A DNA stretch of 64,000 bases from Thermoactinomyces sp. DSM 45891 (GCF_900119485.1 NZ_FPJZ01000006.1:59493-123492), one strand, 5' to 3'. Shown: positions 44,946-53,416, numbered from the stretch's first letter. The notes: generated by a model not told the origin, from the letters alone. Translations and numbers: made by a program.

Positions 44946-44974
44946 CATTTCGAGATCGATCGTTTATTTCCTGC
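44946..44974 (-). promoter_or_regulatory. Sigma-H promoter of spoVG
   Basis: GCAGGAAAT (44966-44974) matches the sigma-H -35 (RNAGGAWWW) completely; after 11 bases CTCGAAATG resembles the -10 (RNNGAATWW). The B. subtilis spoVG promoter has the same spacing. Confidence 0.65.
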
Positions 44975-45034
44975 TAAAAAATGGGATTCAGGTAAAATTT
45001 TTTCTCGAAATCAGGATGCAAATAGGATGTTGCA

Positions 45035-45409
45035 CTACTTCTTAACTGCGATTACTTCCATTTCGATCAAGACATCTTTAGGCAGACGTGCTACTTCTAA
45101 GCAAGAACGGGCAGGACGATGATCCGCAAAGTATTCTGCATAAATTTCATTAATCGTTTGGAACTGATTCATATCTTTAATAAAAAGCGTCGTCTTCACT
45201 ACTTGCTCCAGCCCCACACCTGCTTCTTGCAGAACTGCTTCCACATTTCGCAAGACCTGATGCGTTTGCTCTACGATTCCACCTGAAACCAGTTCGCCTT
45301 CAGCCGTTAAGGGAATCTGCCCTGACGTAAAGATCATATTCCCTACAATCATCCCTTGTACATAGGGGCCAATTGCTTGAGGTGCATGATTCGTTTCAAT
45401 TTTTTTCAT
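45035..45409 (-). CDS. ridA: RidA family enamine/imine deaminase (YabJ)
   Basis: RidA hydrolyses reactive enamines from PLP enzymes. The 124-residue protein shows APQAIGPYVQGMIVGNMIFT, SGQIPLTAEGEL and the substrate-binding Arg in SCLEVARLPKDVLIEMEVIA. The ATG at 45409 has AAAGGTGGAG just upstream; the frame is open ten codons further. It follows purR, as purR-yabJ in Bacillus, where it assists purine repression. Confidence 0.97.
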   Translation of the reverse strand: MKKIETNHAPQAIGPYVQGMIVGNMIFTSGQIPLTAEGELVSGGIVEQTHQVLRNVEAVLQEAGVGLEQVVKTTLFIKDMNQFQTINEIYAEYFADHRPARSCLEVARLPKDVLIEMEVIAVKK

Positions 45410-45447
45410 TTTGTCTCCACCTTTCTCTGTTCTATTCAAATTTCTGA

Positions 45448-46284
45448 TTACTCAACAAACTTATCTTTAAACACATTTCCAATCCCGACTCGAAGCGTAC
45501 GATCCCGCTCATGAATCTCAGACACACTGATCAAAGAAACAAAATCGTCTACAAATCGTCCGGGAACATGAGCTTCCGCTAACACTCCCACACCGACCAC
45601 CGTTGCTTCAAACTCGAGACATAGATCTTGCAGGCCGCGAACCGTTCCACCAGCCTTCATAAAATCATCAATAATCAATACACGCGATCCTTGAGGAAGG
45701 CTTCGCTTGGATAGAGAGAGCGGCTTTAGTTTCCCGCTTGATCCAGAAACAGTGTTAACTGTTACAACAGATCCTTCGGTAACCCGGTAATCATAACGAG
45801 CAATCACGACCGGGACACGTAAATAGTTTGCTACCGCATAAGCTAATGGGATTCCCTTGATCTCAACTGTCAGGATGGCATCAATCTTAACACCTGCAAA
45901 CAAAGTGGCCCAGATTCGACCTACTCTACTCAGCAATGTCGGATCTCCCAAAAGATCAGACATATATAAGAAGCCACCTGGTAAAATTCGCTCTGGTTTT
46001 TCCAGTTCCTCACAAAGTTTTACTAAAATTTCTTCTGTACGCGCCAAGTCCAATTTTGGGATATAACGGACTCCGCCCGCAGCTCCTGCTACTGTCTCTA
46101 ATTCACCGCTACCTTCACTGCGAAAAACTTCATCAATAATCGTTAGATCTTCACTAATAGATGACTTAGCAGACTGATATCTCTTTGCAAACATGGTTAG
46201 TGGGATCAGTCTGTAAGGCTGAGCAAGTAATTGATTCGTTAGATCAACTAGCCTCGCACTCCGTTTCCATTTCTCTTTTTCCAT
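45448..46284 (-). CDS. purR: Purine operon repressor PurR
   Basis: PurR represses purine genes and releases DNA on binding PRPP. The 278-residue protein has an N-terminal winged helix (about residues 1-75) and a PRT-fold domain with the PRPP motif VLIIDDFMKAGGTVRGL. The ATG at 46284 has CGGGGGT upstream and gives MEKEKWKRSARL, matching the family; the open frame is ten codons longer. A sigma-A promoter lies upstream. Confidence 0.96.
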   Translation of the reverse strand: MEKEKWKRSARLVDLTNQLLAQPYRLIPLTMFAKRYQSAKSSISEDLTIIDEVFRSEGSGELETVAGAAGGVRYIPKLDLARTEEILVKLCEELEKPERILPGGFLYMSDLLGDPTLLSRVGRIWATLFAGVKIDAILTVEIKGIPLAYAVANYLRVPVVIARYDYRVTEGSVVTVNTVSGSSGKLKPLSLSKRSLPQGSRVLIIDDFMKAGGTVRGLQDLCLEFEATVVGVGVLAEAHVPGRFVDDFVSLISVSEIHERDRTLRVGIGNVFKDKFVE

Positions 46285-46320
46285 CAAAAATACCCCCGAA
46301 AATCCGAATATCATGACGGA

Positions 46321-46349
46321 AATATACCATTATGTACGGGTTTAATCAA
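46321..46349 (-). promoter_or_regulatory. Sigma-A promoter of purR-ridA
   Basis: TTGATT (46344-46349) and TATATT (46321-46326) with a 17-base spacer. Just downstream, CCGTCATGATATTCGG is a partial palindrome that only loosely resembles a PurBox. Confidence 0.6.
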
Positions 46350-46362
46350 GTGGAGACTCAAA

Positions 46363-47220
46363 TTAAACTCCTAACATTCGCACTGCAAACACTTGATCAC
46401 AGAAGCCTCGAAGACCATTTACTATTCTCTTAGCTCGTGATTCCTTTCGAACCAAACCAAACACGGTAGGGCCGCTTCCGGACATTAAGACCCCGTCGGC
46501 ACCGAATTGCTCCATCTTTTGTTTGATCTTATAAACCTCAGGATATAAGCCGATCGTAACTGGCTCTAGTACATTTCCTAAATTCGCAAGTACCTTTTCA
46601 TATGAGTTGGTTTGCAGTGCATCTACCATGGCTCTAGTATTCGGATGTGTCAAAATTTCATCCACACGAAGTTTTCCAAACACATCCCCTGTTGAAACGC
46701 CGTGCGTTGGTTTTGCAAGCACCACCCAACAACTAGGTGGAGATAAGATCGGCGTTAAAACCTCTCCTCTACCTTCTGCAATAGCTGTATCCCCATAGAT
46801 ACAAAATGGTACATCTGAACCGATTTCAGCCCCGATCTCAGCCAATTCTTCCAATGAAAGACCTAGATTCCATAAACGATTACATCCTCGCAGAGTCGCC
46901 GCCGCATCGCTACTCCCCCCTGCAAGTCCAGCTGCTACTGGAATATGCTTATAAATTTTTATCTTCACACCGCGATCAATACCTGTTTTTTGTTGTAGTA
47001 ACTTCGCCGCAAGGTATGCCAGATTCCGCTCATCTTGCGGAACGAGGCCTGATGTACTTTCAAGCGAAATTTCTGAGTAAGGTAGATCCATAAGGTCGAT
47101 TCGGTCGGCCAAATCAACAGTTGTCATCACCATCTCTAAATCGTGATAGCCATCTGGGCGTTTACGAAGTGCATCTAAAGTTAGATTGATCTTAGCGGGT
47201 GCTTTTTCTGATGTGTACAT
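46363..47220 (-). CDS. ispE: 4-diphosphocytidyl-2-C-methyl-D-erythritol kinase
   Basis: IspE is the fourth enzyme of the MEP isoprenoid pathway. The 285-residue GHMP kinase has APAKINLTLDALRKRPDGYH at the N-terminus, the ATP loop PVAAGLAGGSSDAAATLRG near residues 94-112, and LMSGSGPTVFGL near the C-terminus. The ATG at 47220 has GGGAGG seven bases upstream; the frame is open 25 codons further. It lies between sspF and purR, as in Bacillus. Confidence 0.97.
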   Translation of the reverse strand: MYTSEKAPAKINLTLDALRKRPDGYHDLEMVMTTVDLADRIDLMDLPYSEISLESTSGLVPQDERNLAYLAAKLLQQKTGIDRGVKIKIYKHIPVAAGLAGGSSDAAATLRGCNRLWNLGLSLEELAEIGAEIGSDVPFCIYGDTAIAEGRGEVLTPILSPPSCWVVLAKPTHGVSTGDVFGKLRVDEILTHPNTRAMVDALQTNSYEKVLANLGNVLEPVTIGLYPEVYKIKQKMEQFGADGVLMSGSGPTVFGLVRKESRAKRIVNGLRGFCDQVFAVRMLGV

Positions 47221-47311
47221 TTCTCTTCCTCCCAGCACCTTGTTCATTTCTCTTCCGAAGTATCTGATGATCCTATTGTACCACGGTATTCCCATACTCG
47301 AAATGAAAAAA

Positions 47312-47349
47312 GAAAAGCCGAGGATTACTCCCCAGCTACCCTAAGCCTA
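47312..47349 (-). terminator. Possible terminator after sspF
   Basis: AGGATTA / TAAGCCT hairpin (one mismatch, 14-base loop), then CGGCTTTTCTTTTTT on the minus strand, ten bases after sspF. Confidence 0.4.
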
Positions 47350-47358
47350 TCTTCTCGA

Positions 47359-47532
47359 TTACGACTTCTGAACTAGTTGCTCCTGTGCGATCTGGATTGA
47401 GCGTTTGACCATATTGCCTGCGTCACTCGCTTTAATACCACCCCATCCATCACGCTGCACAACCTCATAAAACCCTAGCTCTTTTGCCAATTCGACCTTA
47501 AAGGACTCGGACATTACACCTCGACGTGACAT
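47359..47532 (-). CDS. sspF: Small acid-soluble spore protein SspF (alpha/beta-type)
   Basis: This 57-residue gene is short. Its product starts MSRRGVMSESFKVELAKELG and continues through GWGGIKASDAGNMVKRSI to EQLVQKS. SspF-type proteins saturate and protect forespore DNA. The sequence matches B. subtilis SspF in size and in the motifs RRGVMS, ELAKELGFY and DAGNMVKR. GAGGAGG lies nine bases before the ATG, and a sigma-G-type promoter lies upstream. It sits between veg and ispE, as in Bacillus. Confidence 0.93.
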   Translation of the reverse strand: MSRRGVMSESFKVELAKELGFYEVVQRDGWGGIKASDAGNMVKRSIQIAQEQLVQKS

Positions 47533-47577
47533 AATCCATTCCTCCTCTTTGATTCAAGTAGACATTTAGGGTATTCC

Positions 47578-47608
47578 TAGTATCTGAACAGTCACTGCCG
47601 TTTATGTA
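47578..47608 (-). promoter_or_regulatory. Sigma-G promoter of sspF
   Basis: TACATA (47603-47608, 4 of 6 to TGAATA), 18 bases, then GATACTA (47578-47584, 6 of 7 to CATACTA). Confidence 0.6.
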
Positions 47609-47615
47609 AAAAAAA

Positions 47616-47634
47616 CAAGACCCTAGAGGTCTTG
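47616..47634 (-). terminator. Terminator after veg
   Basis: CAAGACC / GGTCTTG hairpin followed on the minus strand by eight T, directly after the veg stop. Confidence 0.85.
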
Positions 47635-47639
47635 TCCGA

Positions 47640-47921
47640 TTATTGAGTAGCTCTGATGTACTTAACTGGAACGAGTTGGTCATTTTGAAAAACTTTCAAC
47701 TCTACTGATTCCGTCAGTATATCCGCATAACTGTATGAAACGCGTTCAAAGGCGTGTTGATCTTCATCTAACTTCACAATAAAAACGGAAGGGTATGTTT
47801 CTTCTAATATACCCGTACGTTCAATGGTCTTACGGCGTCCACTGTTCGCTTTTAATCGGATTCTTTCTCCAATAAAGCTGTCCAGAGTTAGCTTGATTTC
47901 AGATAGAGCATTTTTGCCCAT
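47640..47921 (-). CDS. veg: Veg protein
   Basis: Veg is a small, highly expressed protein that stimulates biofilm formation in Bacillus. The 93-residue protein has the family core ANSGRRKTIERTGILEETYP and FERVSYSYADILTESVEL, plus a C-terminal extension (about 12 residues) relative to B. subtilis. The ATG at 47921 has GAGGTGG eight bases upstream; a GTG four codons earlier lies inside that site. Two tandem sigma-A promoters lie upstream. Confidence 0.95.
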   Translation of the reverse strand: MGKNALSEIKLTLDSFIGERIRLKANSGRRKTIERTGILEETYPSVFIVKLDEDQHAFERVSYSYADILTESVELKVFQNDQLVPVKYIRATQ

Positions 47922-47932
47922 AAATTCGACCA

Positions 47933-47965
47933 CCTCACTTGTAGAAGATTATATAACAAGTGAGG
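47933..47965. repeat. Inverted repeat that can mask the veg ribosome-binding site
   Basis: CCTCACTTG (47957-47965 on the minus strand) and CAAGTGAGG (47933-47941) are exact complements with a 15-base loop. The second arm contains the GAGG of the ribosome-binding site. The first arm lies inside the spacer of P2, so only P1 transcripts contain both arms. Confidence 0.7.
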
Positions 47966-47976
47966 CTCGAAGTCAA
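47948..47976 (-). promoter_or_regulatory. veg promoter P2 (proximal)
   Basis: TTGACT (47971-47976) and TATAAT (47948-47953) with a 17-base spacer. Its predicted start is near 47941. Confidence 0.75.
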
Positions 47977-47983
47977 ATCAGGT

Positions 47984-48013
47984 ATTATAGCAGTCATTAA
48001 TTCCTTTTGTCAA
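47984..48013 (-). promoter_or_regulatory. veg promoter P1 (distal)
   Basis: TTGACA (48008-48013) and TATAAT (47984-47989), both perfect, 18 bases apart. It starts transcription about 36 bases upstream of P2. Confidence 0.8.
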
Positions 48014-48022
48014 TCCTATTTT

Positions 48023-48496
48023 TTATCGTGTAAAGCGATCGGCTACAGCGGATGCCGCATAGGATTCTGGCTTAATTTTCGCTTGATACCCAACTGCCGT
48101 TACCCATCCGACTACTTCCTGAATTACTTTACGCGTTTCACCTTGTTGTCCAATGTCCAAATGAATTTCCATCTGTATATCAGAAAACATACGGAAAAAC
48201 CCATGCTCTTTCAGTAGATCCACACAAGTTAAACTATACTCAGTTTCACGATAGATCCGATAACGTAGTTCCTTCATCTGACTATGTGTTCGTTTTGTAT
48301 AGAAGAAAAGCGCCCCTTTTCCAACCCTTTGTATAATAATCGCCGTTACAAAGACAGTCTCTTTATAACGGGTCATCGAGTCGGTCCCTATCATCAACTT
48401 ATACTCCGAGTTAGGATCTTCCCGCACATACTTCTGAATCTCAGACATCATTTCCTCGAAGCTACATTTACCCCTTCGCGGATGATAAAAATGCAC
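48023..48496 (-). CDS. YkuK-type ribonuclease H-like protein
   Basis: The 157-residue protein resembles the YkuK family (DUF458), predicted RNase H-like. It starts with GTG giving MHFYHPRRGKCSFEEMMSEI, preceded six bases upstream by GGAGGG. A conserved acidic GTDSM motif lies near residues 37-41, and DIQMEIHLDIG near 104-114. It lies where Bacillus has the sporulation protease gene yabG, which is absent here. Function is not established. Confidence 0.82.
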   Translation of the reverse strand: MHFYHPRRGKCSFEEMMSEIQKYVREDPNSEYKLMIGTDSMTRYKETVFVTAIIIQRVGKGALFFYTKRTHSQMKELRYRIYRETEYSLTCVDLLKEHGFFRMFSDIQMEIHLDIGQQGETRKVIQEVVGWVTAVGYQAKIKPESYAASAVADRFTR

Positions 48497-48536
48497 AAGT
48501 ATCCCTCCAGATTTGAGTCAAGGAACTCGAATCACA

Positions 48537-49415
48537 CTACCTTCCTTGAGAAAAACGCTCCCACGCTTCTGTTAATGTTGCAAATTCAGCTAGATGTAGG
48601 GTTTCTCCTCTTCGCTGTGGATCGATTCCCGCTTGATTCAGGAAGTCTGCTACATCTGATTTCGCCAAATGAGAAAAAAGCTGGGAATGGAGTGTGTTTA
48701 ATAGTGTTTTTCGACGCTGGGCAAAGGATGCTCTTACTATTTTAAAGAATAAACTTTCATTCGACACATTCACAGCAGGCGCCTCACGTCGCGATAACTT
48801 AACAACAGCAGAATCTACATTGGGTCTCGGCACAAATACATGGCTTGGGACCTTGGTAACGAGGGAAGTTTCTGTGTAATATTGAACCAAAACACTAAGC
48901 GAGCCATAGTCTTTGGTCCCTGGTTTTGCTACTAAACGATCGGCAACCTCTTTTTGAATCATGATTACGATATTTTGGAGAGGAAGTTTCTCTTCTAATA
49001 AACGAATCAAAATAGGTGAAGTAACGTAGTAAGGAAGATTTGCCACAACGTGAATACTATTACATTCCCCAAAGTTTTCCGAAATAATCTCATGAAAGTC
49101 AACCTTCAAAGCATCCCCATGAATCACTTCTATGTTTAGCTGCTTCTCAAAGACGTCTCCTAGAACAGGGATTAGACGTTGATCTAACTCCACAGCCACT
49201 ACTTTCTTAGCACGCTCACTTAATCGTTCCGTGAGAGCGCCAATTCCCGGACCAATCTCAATCACACCGGCACGCTCATCTAAGTCCGCCGCATCAGCAA
49301 TTTGTTCTAAAACTCGATCATCTGTTAAAAAGTTTTGTCCTAAGCTCTTCTTTAAACCCAGTTTATATTTGGCAAGGATTTGCTTTGTATTTTGTGAAAT
49401 CGTTCTATGTGACAT
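48537..49415 (-). CDS. rsmA: 16S rRNA adenine dimethyltransferase RsmA (KsgA)
   Basis: RsmA dimethylates two adenosines at the 3' end of 16S rRNA. The 292-residue protein has KKSLGQNFLTDDRVLEQIA, the SAM motif VIEIGPGIGALTERL near residues 51-65, and the catalytic NLPYYVTSPI near 125-134. The start overlaps the rnmV stop by 11 bases, so they are coupled. Confidence 0.98.
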   Translation of the reverse strand: MSHRTISQNTKQILAKYKLGLKKSLGQNFLTDDRVLEQIADAADLDERAGVIEIGPGIGALTERLSERAKKVVAVELDQRLIPVLGDVFEKQLNIEVIHGDALKVDFHEIISENFGECNSIHVVANLPYYVTSPILIRLLEEKLPLQNIVIMIQKEVADRLVAKPGTKDYGSLSVLVQYYTETSLVTKVPSHVFVPRPNVDSAVVKLSRREAPAVNVSNESLFFKIVRASFAQRRKTLLNTLHSQLFSHLAKSDVADFLNQAGIDPQRRGETLHLAEFATLTEAWERFSQGR

Positions 49416-49974
49416 CCTCTAGTTCCTCTCTTACCTGTAACCAGGCACTAATCAATTCTTCTTTGGTAACCTGCAGAGCATGAAGCCGCTGATAGAAGTT
49501 CTTGGCATTTGCAAATCCAATTCCTAAGCGATCCGCTACTTTTTGACGTAAGCGGCTCGAATCCGGAAACCCTGTGAACCCCATATCAATATAGTCTTCC
49601 CACGAAATGGATTCTACTTGCTCATATCCTATATCACTTCTCACATGGAGCAAGGCTTCGCGGATATCCTCACATGTTGCATGCTCAACCCCTATCTTCT
49701 TACGCCCTCTTGCCTTATCTTGTGGTAAGAAAGCATGTTTCACGCCAGGCACCGCTTGTGATATCACTCGTCGAATTCGCTCCCCTGCATAATCAGGATC
49801 TGTAAATATTATGACGCCCCTCTTGGATTGGGCACGGCGCACTTGATCAATCACTTCTTTTCCAATCGCTGAGCCTCTCGTTTCAATGGTGTCTGCTTTC
49901 ACAGCACGTTTAATCGTAACCGTATCATTTCTGCCTTCTACTACGATCATTTCATGTATTTGAATCTCAGACAA
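49405..49974 (-). CDS. rnmV: Ribonuclease M5
   Basis: RNase M5 matures 5S rRNA with the help of protein L18. The 189-residue protein is a Toprim enzyme: the Glu in EMIVVEGRNDTVTI near residues 8-21 and the DPDYAGERIRR motif near 58-68. The frame starts at TTG with a weak ribosome-binding site; an ATG eight codons later is an alternative. It lies upstream of rsmA, as in Bacillus; the rpfB-like yabE gene that often separates it from tatD is absent. Confidence 0.95.
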   Translation of the reverse strand: MSEIQIHEMIVVEGRNDTVTIKRAVKADTIETRGSAIGKEVIDQVRRAQSKRGVIIFTDPDYAGERIRRVISQAVPGVKHAFLPQDKARGRKKIGVEHATCEDIREALLHVRSDIGYEQVESISWEDYIDMGFTGFPDSSRLRQKVADRLGIGFANAKNFYQRLHALQVTKEELISAWLQVREELEDVT

Positions 49975-50055
49975 TGTCTTTTACACAACCTTTACAAAAC
50001 GATGTAAGCTTACTTTACTTAACAGGACTGTTCATTTATCATCTATTTCACACGT

Positions 50056-50829
50056 TCAAACCGAAACCCGAAATAGCCTCATCGCATTAGCCGTCGTAAT
50101 CTCAGCGATCTCCTCCACCGAAATCCCTCGAATCTCAGCGATCTGCTCCGCAACAAGCCTCACATAGCCCGTTTCATTCCGTTTCCCTCGGTACGGATGC
50201 GGTGCCAGATACGGACAGTCTGTCTCTAACAAAAGTCGATCTTCTGGCACCAATCGAGCGATCTCTTTAGGCAACTTTGCATTTTTAAAGGTAACAGGAC
50301 CTCCCAGTCCAATGTAAAAATTCATTTCGAGAGCAGCTTCCATAATGGCCTCATCGCCTCCGAAACAATGTAACACGCCACCTACTTCTTCAGCATGTTC
50401 CGATCGCAGAATGCGAATCACATCTTCATGTGCATCCCGATCATGAATAATAATGGGTAATTGTACTTCACGTGCAAGCCGAATCTGTTCTTTAAAAACA
50501 TGGGCTTGTACCTCTTTCGGAGAAGTGTCCCAGTGATAGTCTAACCCCATCTCACCTAATGCTATCACTTTTGGATGCGCAGCTAATTCGCGCAAATAGC
50601 CAAGATCCTCTTCTTGATAGGTAATTGCATCTGTCGGGTGCCAGCCCACCGCACTATAAATAAAATCATATTTCTCTGCTAGCTCGATAGAGGACTGAAT
50701 TGTCTCTCTGTTAAAGCCCACATTTAACATCCAGCTAACCCCATACTCTTCTCTAGCACGACGAATCACTTCTTCTCGATCTTGATCAAATTGTTTATCA
50801 TTCAGATGTGTATGTGTGTCAAAAATCAT
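50056..50829 (-). CDS. tatD: TatD family metal-dependent hydrolase
   Basis: TatD-type DNase of the amidohydrolase TIM-barrel fold. The 257-residue protein has FDTHTHLNDKQF, GEMGLDYHWD, PIIIHDRDAHED, LHCFGG and LLETDCPYLAP with metal ligands. The ATG at 50829 has AGAGG nine bases before it; the ATG three codons earlier is part of the spacer. It sits between lepB and rnmV. Confidence 0.96.
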   Translation of the reverse strand: MIFDTHTHLNDKQFDQDREEVIRRAREEYGVSWMLNVGFNRETIQSSIELAEKYDFIYSAVGWHPTDAITYQEEDLGYLRELAAHPKVIALGEMGLDYHWDTSPKEVQAHVFKEQIRLAREVQLPIIIHDRDAHEDVIRILRSEHAEEVGGVLHCFGGDEAIMEAALEMNFYIGLGGPVTFKNAKLPKEIARLVPEDRLLLETDCPYLAPHPYRGKRNETGYVRLVAEQIAEIRGISVEEIAEITTANAMRLFRVSV

Positions 50830-50853
50830 GTTTGTCATCCTCTCTAAAGGAAA

Positions 50854-50874
50854 AACAGCCCCAGGCGGACTGTT
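50854..50874 (-). terminator. Terminator at the end of lepB
   Basis: AACAGTCC / GG(G)GCTGTT hairpin with a four-base loop and a T-run on the minus strand, overlapping the lepB stop codon. Confidence 0.6.
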
Positions 50875-51391
50875 ATGGTTCGAGTAGTTGCATTTGGCTA
50901 AATGGCATTAGAACAAGCTCAGCTCGGCCGACAACCTCTTTTTCATCAACCGGCCCAATGGCGCGACTATCCTCACTGTGAGGGCGATTATCCCCTAACA
51001 CATAGATTTCTCCTTTAGGCACGACCACTTCTTCAAAAGAGGTGCTAGGATCTATTTGATTAGCAATGTACGACTCGCCTACTTCTTTTTCATTACGAAA
51101 TAACTTCCCATTGGTAATCTTAATATGATCACCAGGTAGGCCAATCACCCGCTTAATAAAATCCTTATCCTTCGTAGAGTGGAAAACGACGATTTCTCCA
51201 TATTTAGGCTCTTTGATCTTATAAATAAACTTATTGACTATCAAAAGTTCATTCCCCTTCAGTGTCGGATACATCGATTCACCTTTTACTTGATAAGGTG
51301 CGAAAAAAATATATCGACAGACAAGTAGAATCGCCGTAGCCACCAAAGCCGCCATGAGCCATTCACGAAGTGTCCTATTCTCCCCTGCCAT
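50873..51391 (-). CDS. lepB: Signal peptidase I
   Basis: The enzyme cleaves signal peptides of secreted proteins. The 172-residue protein has a single N-terminal membrane helix (about residues 12-31), the catalytic Ser in VKGESMYPTL, the catalytic Lys in DKDFIKRVIGLPGD and the GDNRPHSEDSRAIGP motif. The ATG at 51391 is six bases after AGGAGG, better placed than the ATG before it. An insertion between metS and tatD relative to B. subtilis. Confidence 0.95.
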   Translation of the reverse strand: MAGENRTLREWLMAALVATAILLVCRYIFFAPYQVKGESMYPTLKGNELLIVNKFIYKIKEPKYGEIVVFHSTKDKDFIKRVIGLPGDHIKITNGKLFRNEKEVGESYIANQIDPSTSFEEVVVPKGEIYVLGDNRPHSEDSRAIGPVDEKEVVGRAELVLMPFSQMQLLEP

Positions 51392-51418
51392 CATGATCCT
51401 CCTGCTCTTACGCCCAAT

Positions 51419-53416
51419 TTATTTTACACGTGTCCCATTCGGAATATCAGCAGAGACAGTAGAAAGCACTAATCTCTCTCCTTCTTTCGCTGCTAGGATC
51501 ATACCTTCTGATTGTTCGCCCCGTAATTTTACTGGCTTTAGGTTGGTAACAACGATTACCTTCGTACCCACAATCTCTTGTGGTTGGTAAAACTCAGCAA
51601 TTCCAGAGACTACTTGACGTTTCTGAGTTCCCAGATCCAGTTGCAACTTAAGAAGGCGATTCGCCCCTTTTACTGACTCTGCCTCTAGAATCTCGCCCAC
51701 TTTTAACTCTACCTTCATAAATTCATCAATGCTGATGAAGTCATCTTGTACTTGTACTTCCACCACCTCTTGCTTCGTTCCTGCTCCAGATTCCGCTTGA
51801 TCAATGCCTTTATGCTGAGTTGCTGTATCTTTCATCATTTGAACGATTGCCTCCACTTCCACTTTTCCGTCTAAACGCGGAAAGATTGGATTTTGTTTAT
51901 GAATCCGCACACCTGAACCAAGCCCACCAAATTGGTAAATGCTTTCCCACTTCTTCTCTTCCTCTGTCTGAATTCCTATCTGCTCCCAGATTAAAAGCGG
52001 TGTCTTTACTAAGAAGGGTTGGATACAAACACTTACAATCCGGACTATCTCCAGTAAAGAGTATAGTACAGAACCTAATACTGAGTGATTTGCATGATCT
52101 TTAGCTAGATTCCACGGAGCATTATTCTCAATGTATTTATTCCCAGCACGCACGAGCTCCCATACTGAAGATAGCGCTACCGAAAACTGGAGATTTTCCA
52201 TCGCGTTTTCAAAACGTGTCACCACTTGATGCACAAGTGCTTGTAACTCGGCATCATAAGAGGTTGCTCCTTCTACATAAGCCGGAATCACACCGTCGAA
52301 ATACTTTTCCACCATGGTAAGAGTGCGATGTAATAAATTTCCGAGATCGTTGGCAAGATCGGCGTTTACACGTTCCACAAATGCTTCTGGAGTGAAGACA
52401 CCATCTTGCCCAAACGGAACCTCTCGCAGGAGGAAATAGCGATATGCATCTAGACCATACCGATCGATCAATGAAACAGGATCTATCACATTTCCCTTTG
52501 ACTTAGACATCTTGTCTCCATTCACCAAGAAAAAGCCATGAGCAAAGACTTTCTTAGGTAGCGGAAGATCAAGCGCCATCAGGAAAATAGGCCAGTAAAT
52601 ACTATGGAAACGAACGATATCCTTTCCGATCAAATGGACATCTGCTGGCCAATAGTTAGCAAATTTATGCCGTAAGGATTCCTCATCCGCTTCATAACCA
52701 ATTGCGGTAATGTAATTAGACAATGCATCTAACCATACATACATCACTTGCTCTGGATCGTTTGGTAGAGGAATTCCCCAGCTAAAAGTAGATCGAGAAA
52801 TACACAAATCTTCTAAGCCCGGCTTAATAAAGTTTTGAAGCATTTCGTTTTTCCGAGAAATAGGCTCAATAAACTCGGGGTGCGCTTCATAATACTGAAC
52901 AAGTCGATCCGCGTAATTACTCATACGGAAAAAGTAGCTTTTCTCTTTAATTTTATTAACGGCGCGCCCGCAATCCGGACAGTTTCCATCCTTTAATTGG
53001 CGGTCCGTGAAAAATGCTTCGCAGTCAACACAGTAGAAACCTTCATATTCACCTAAGTAGATATCCCCTTGCTCTAAAAAACGTTGGAAAATTTTTTGTA
53101 CTACTTTTTTATGACGGTCTTCCGTAGTTCGGATATAATCATCATAGGAAATATCTAGTTTACTCCATAACTCTTTGATTCCCGCCACGATCTCATCCAC
53201 AAATTCAATCGGGGTCTTGCCCATCTGTTCTGCTTTCCGCTCGATCTTTTGTCCGTGCTCATCCGTTCCTGTGAGGTACATCACATCATACCCTCTAAGC
53301 CGCTTATATCTAGCCATCACATCACCCGCTACCGTTGTATAGGTGTGCCCGATATGTAGCTTGCTACTCGGATAATAAATCGGGGTTGTAATATAGTATG
53401 TCTTCTGATTTTCCAT
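51419..53416 (-). CDS. metG: Methionyl-tRNA synthetase
   Basis: MetRS (MetS in Bacillus) charges both Met tRNAs encoded in this window. The 665-residue class I enzyme has the HIGH motif in SSKLHIGHTYT, a zinc knuckle CVDC...CPDC (about residues 126-147), the KMSKS motif in DKMSKSKGN, and a C-terminal Trbp111/OB tRNA-binding domain (MKVELKVGEILEAESVKGAN). A T-box leader precedes it, so expression responds to uncharged tRNA-Met. Confidence 0.98.
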   Translation of the reverse strand: MENQKTYYITTPIYYPSSKLHIGHTYTTVAGDVMARYKRLRGYDVMYLTGTDEHGQKIERKAEQMGKTPIEFVDEIVAGIKELWSKLDISYDDYIRTTEDRHKKVVQKIFQRFLEQGDIYLGEYEGFYCVDCEAFFTDRQLKDGNCPDCGRAVNKIKEKSYFFRMSNYADRLVQYYEAHPEFIEPISRKNEMLQNFIKPGLEDLCISRSTFSWGIPLPNDPEQVMYVWLDALSNYITAIGYEADEESLRHKFANYWPADVHLIGKDIVRFHSIYWPIFLMALDLPLPKKVFAHGFFLVNGDKMSKSKGNVIDPVSLIDRYGLDAYRYFLLREVPFGQDGVFTPEAFVERVNADLANDLGNLLHRTLTMVEKYFDGVIPAYVEGATSYDAELQALVHQVVTRFENAMENLQFSVALSSVWELVRAGNKYIENNAPWNLAKDHANHSVLGSVLYSLLEIVRIVSVCIQPFLVKTPLLIWEQIGIQTEEEKKWESIYQFGGLGSGVRIHKQNPIFPRLDGKVEVEAIVQMMKDTATQHKGIDQAESGAGTKQEVVEVQVQDDFISIDEFMKVELKVGEILEAESVKGANRLLKLQLDLGTQKRQVVSGIAEFYQPQEIVGTKVIVVTNLKPVKLRGEQSEGMILAAKEGERLVLSTVSADIPNGTRVK

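Noticed and set aside
46285..46320. PurBox upstream of purR
   Set aside because: The CCGTCATGATATTCGG palindrome has too few matches to the PurBox halves and the wrong spacing.
47498..47683. 61-codon minus-strand frame
   Set aside because: Overlaps sspF in another register and crosses the veg terminator; sspF has the ribosome-binding site and homology.
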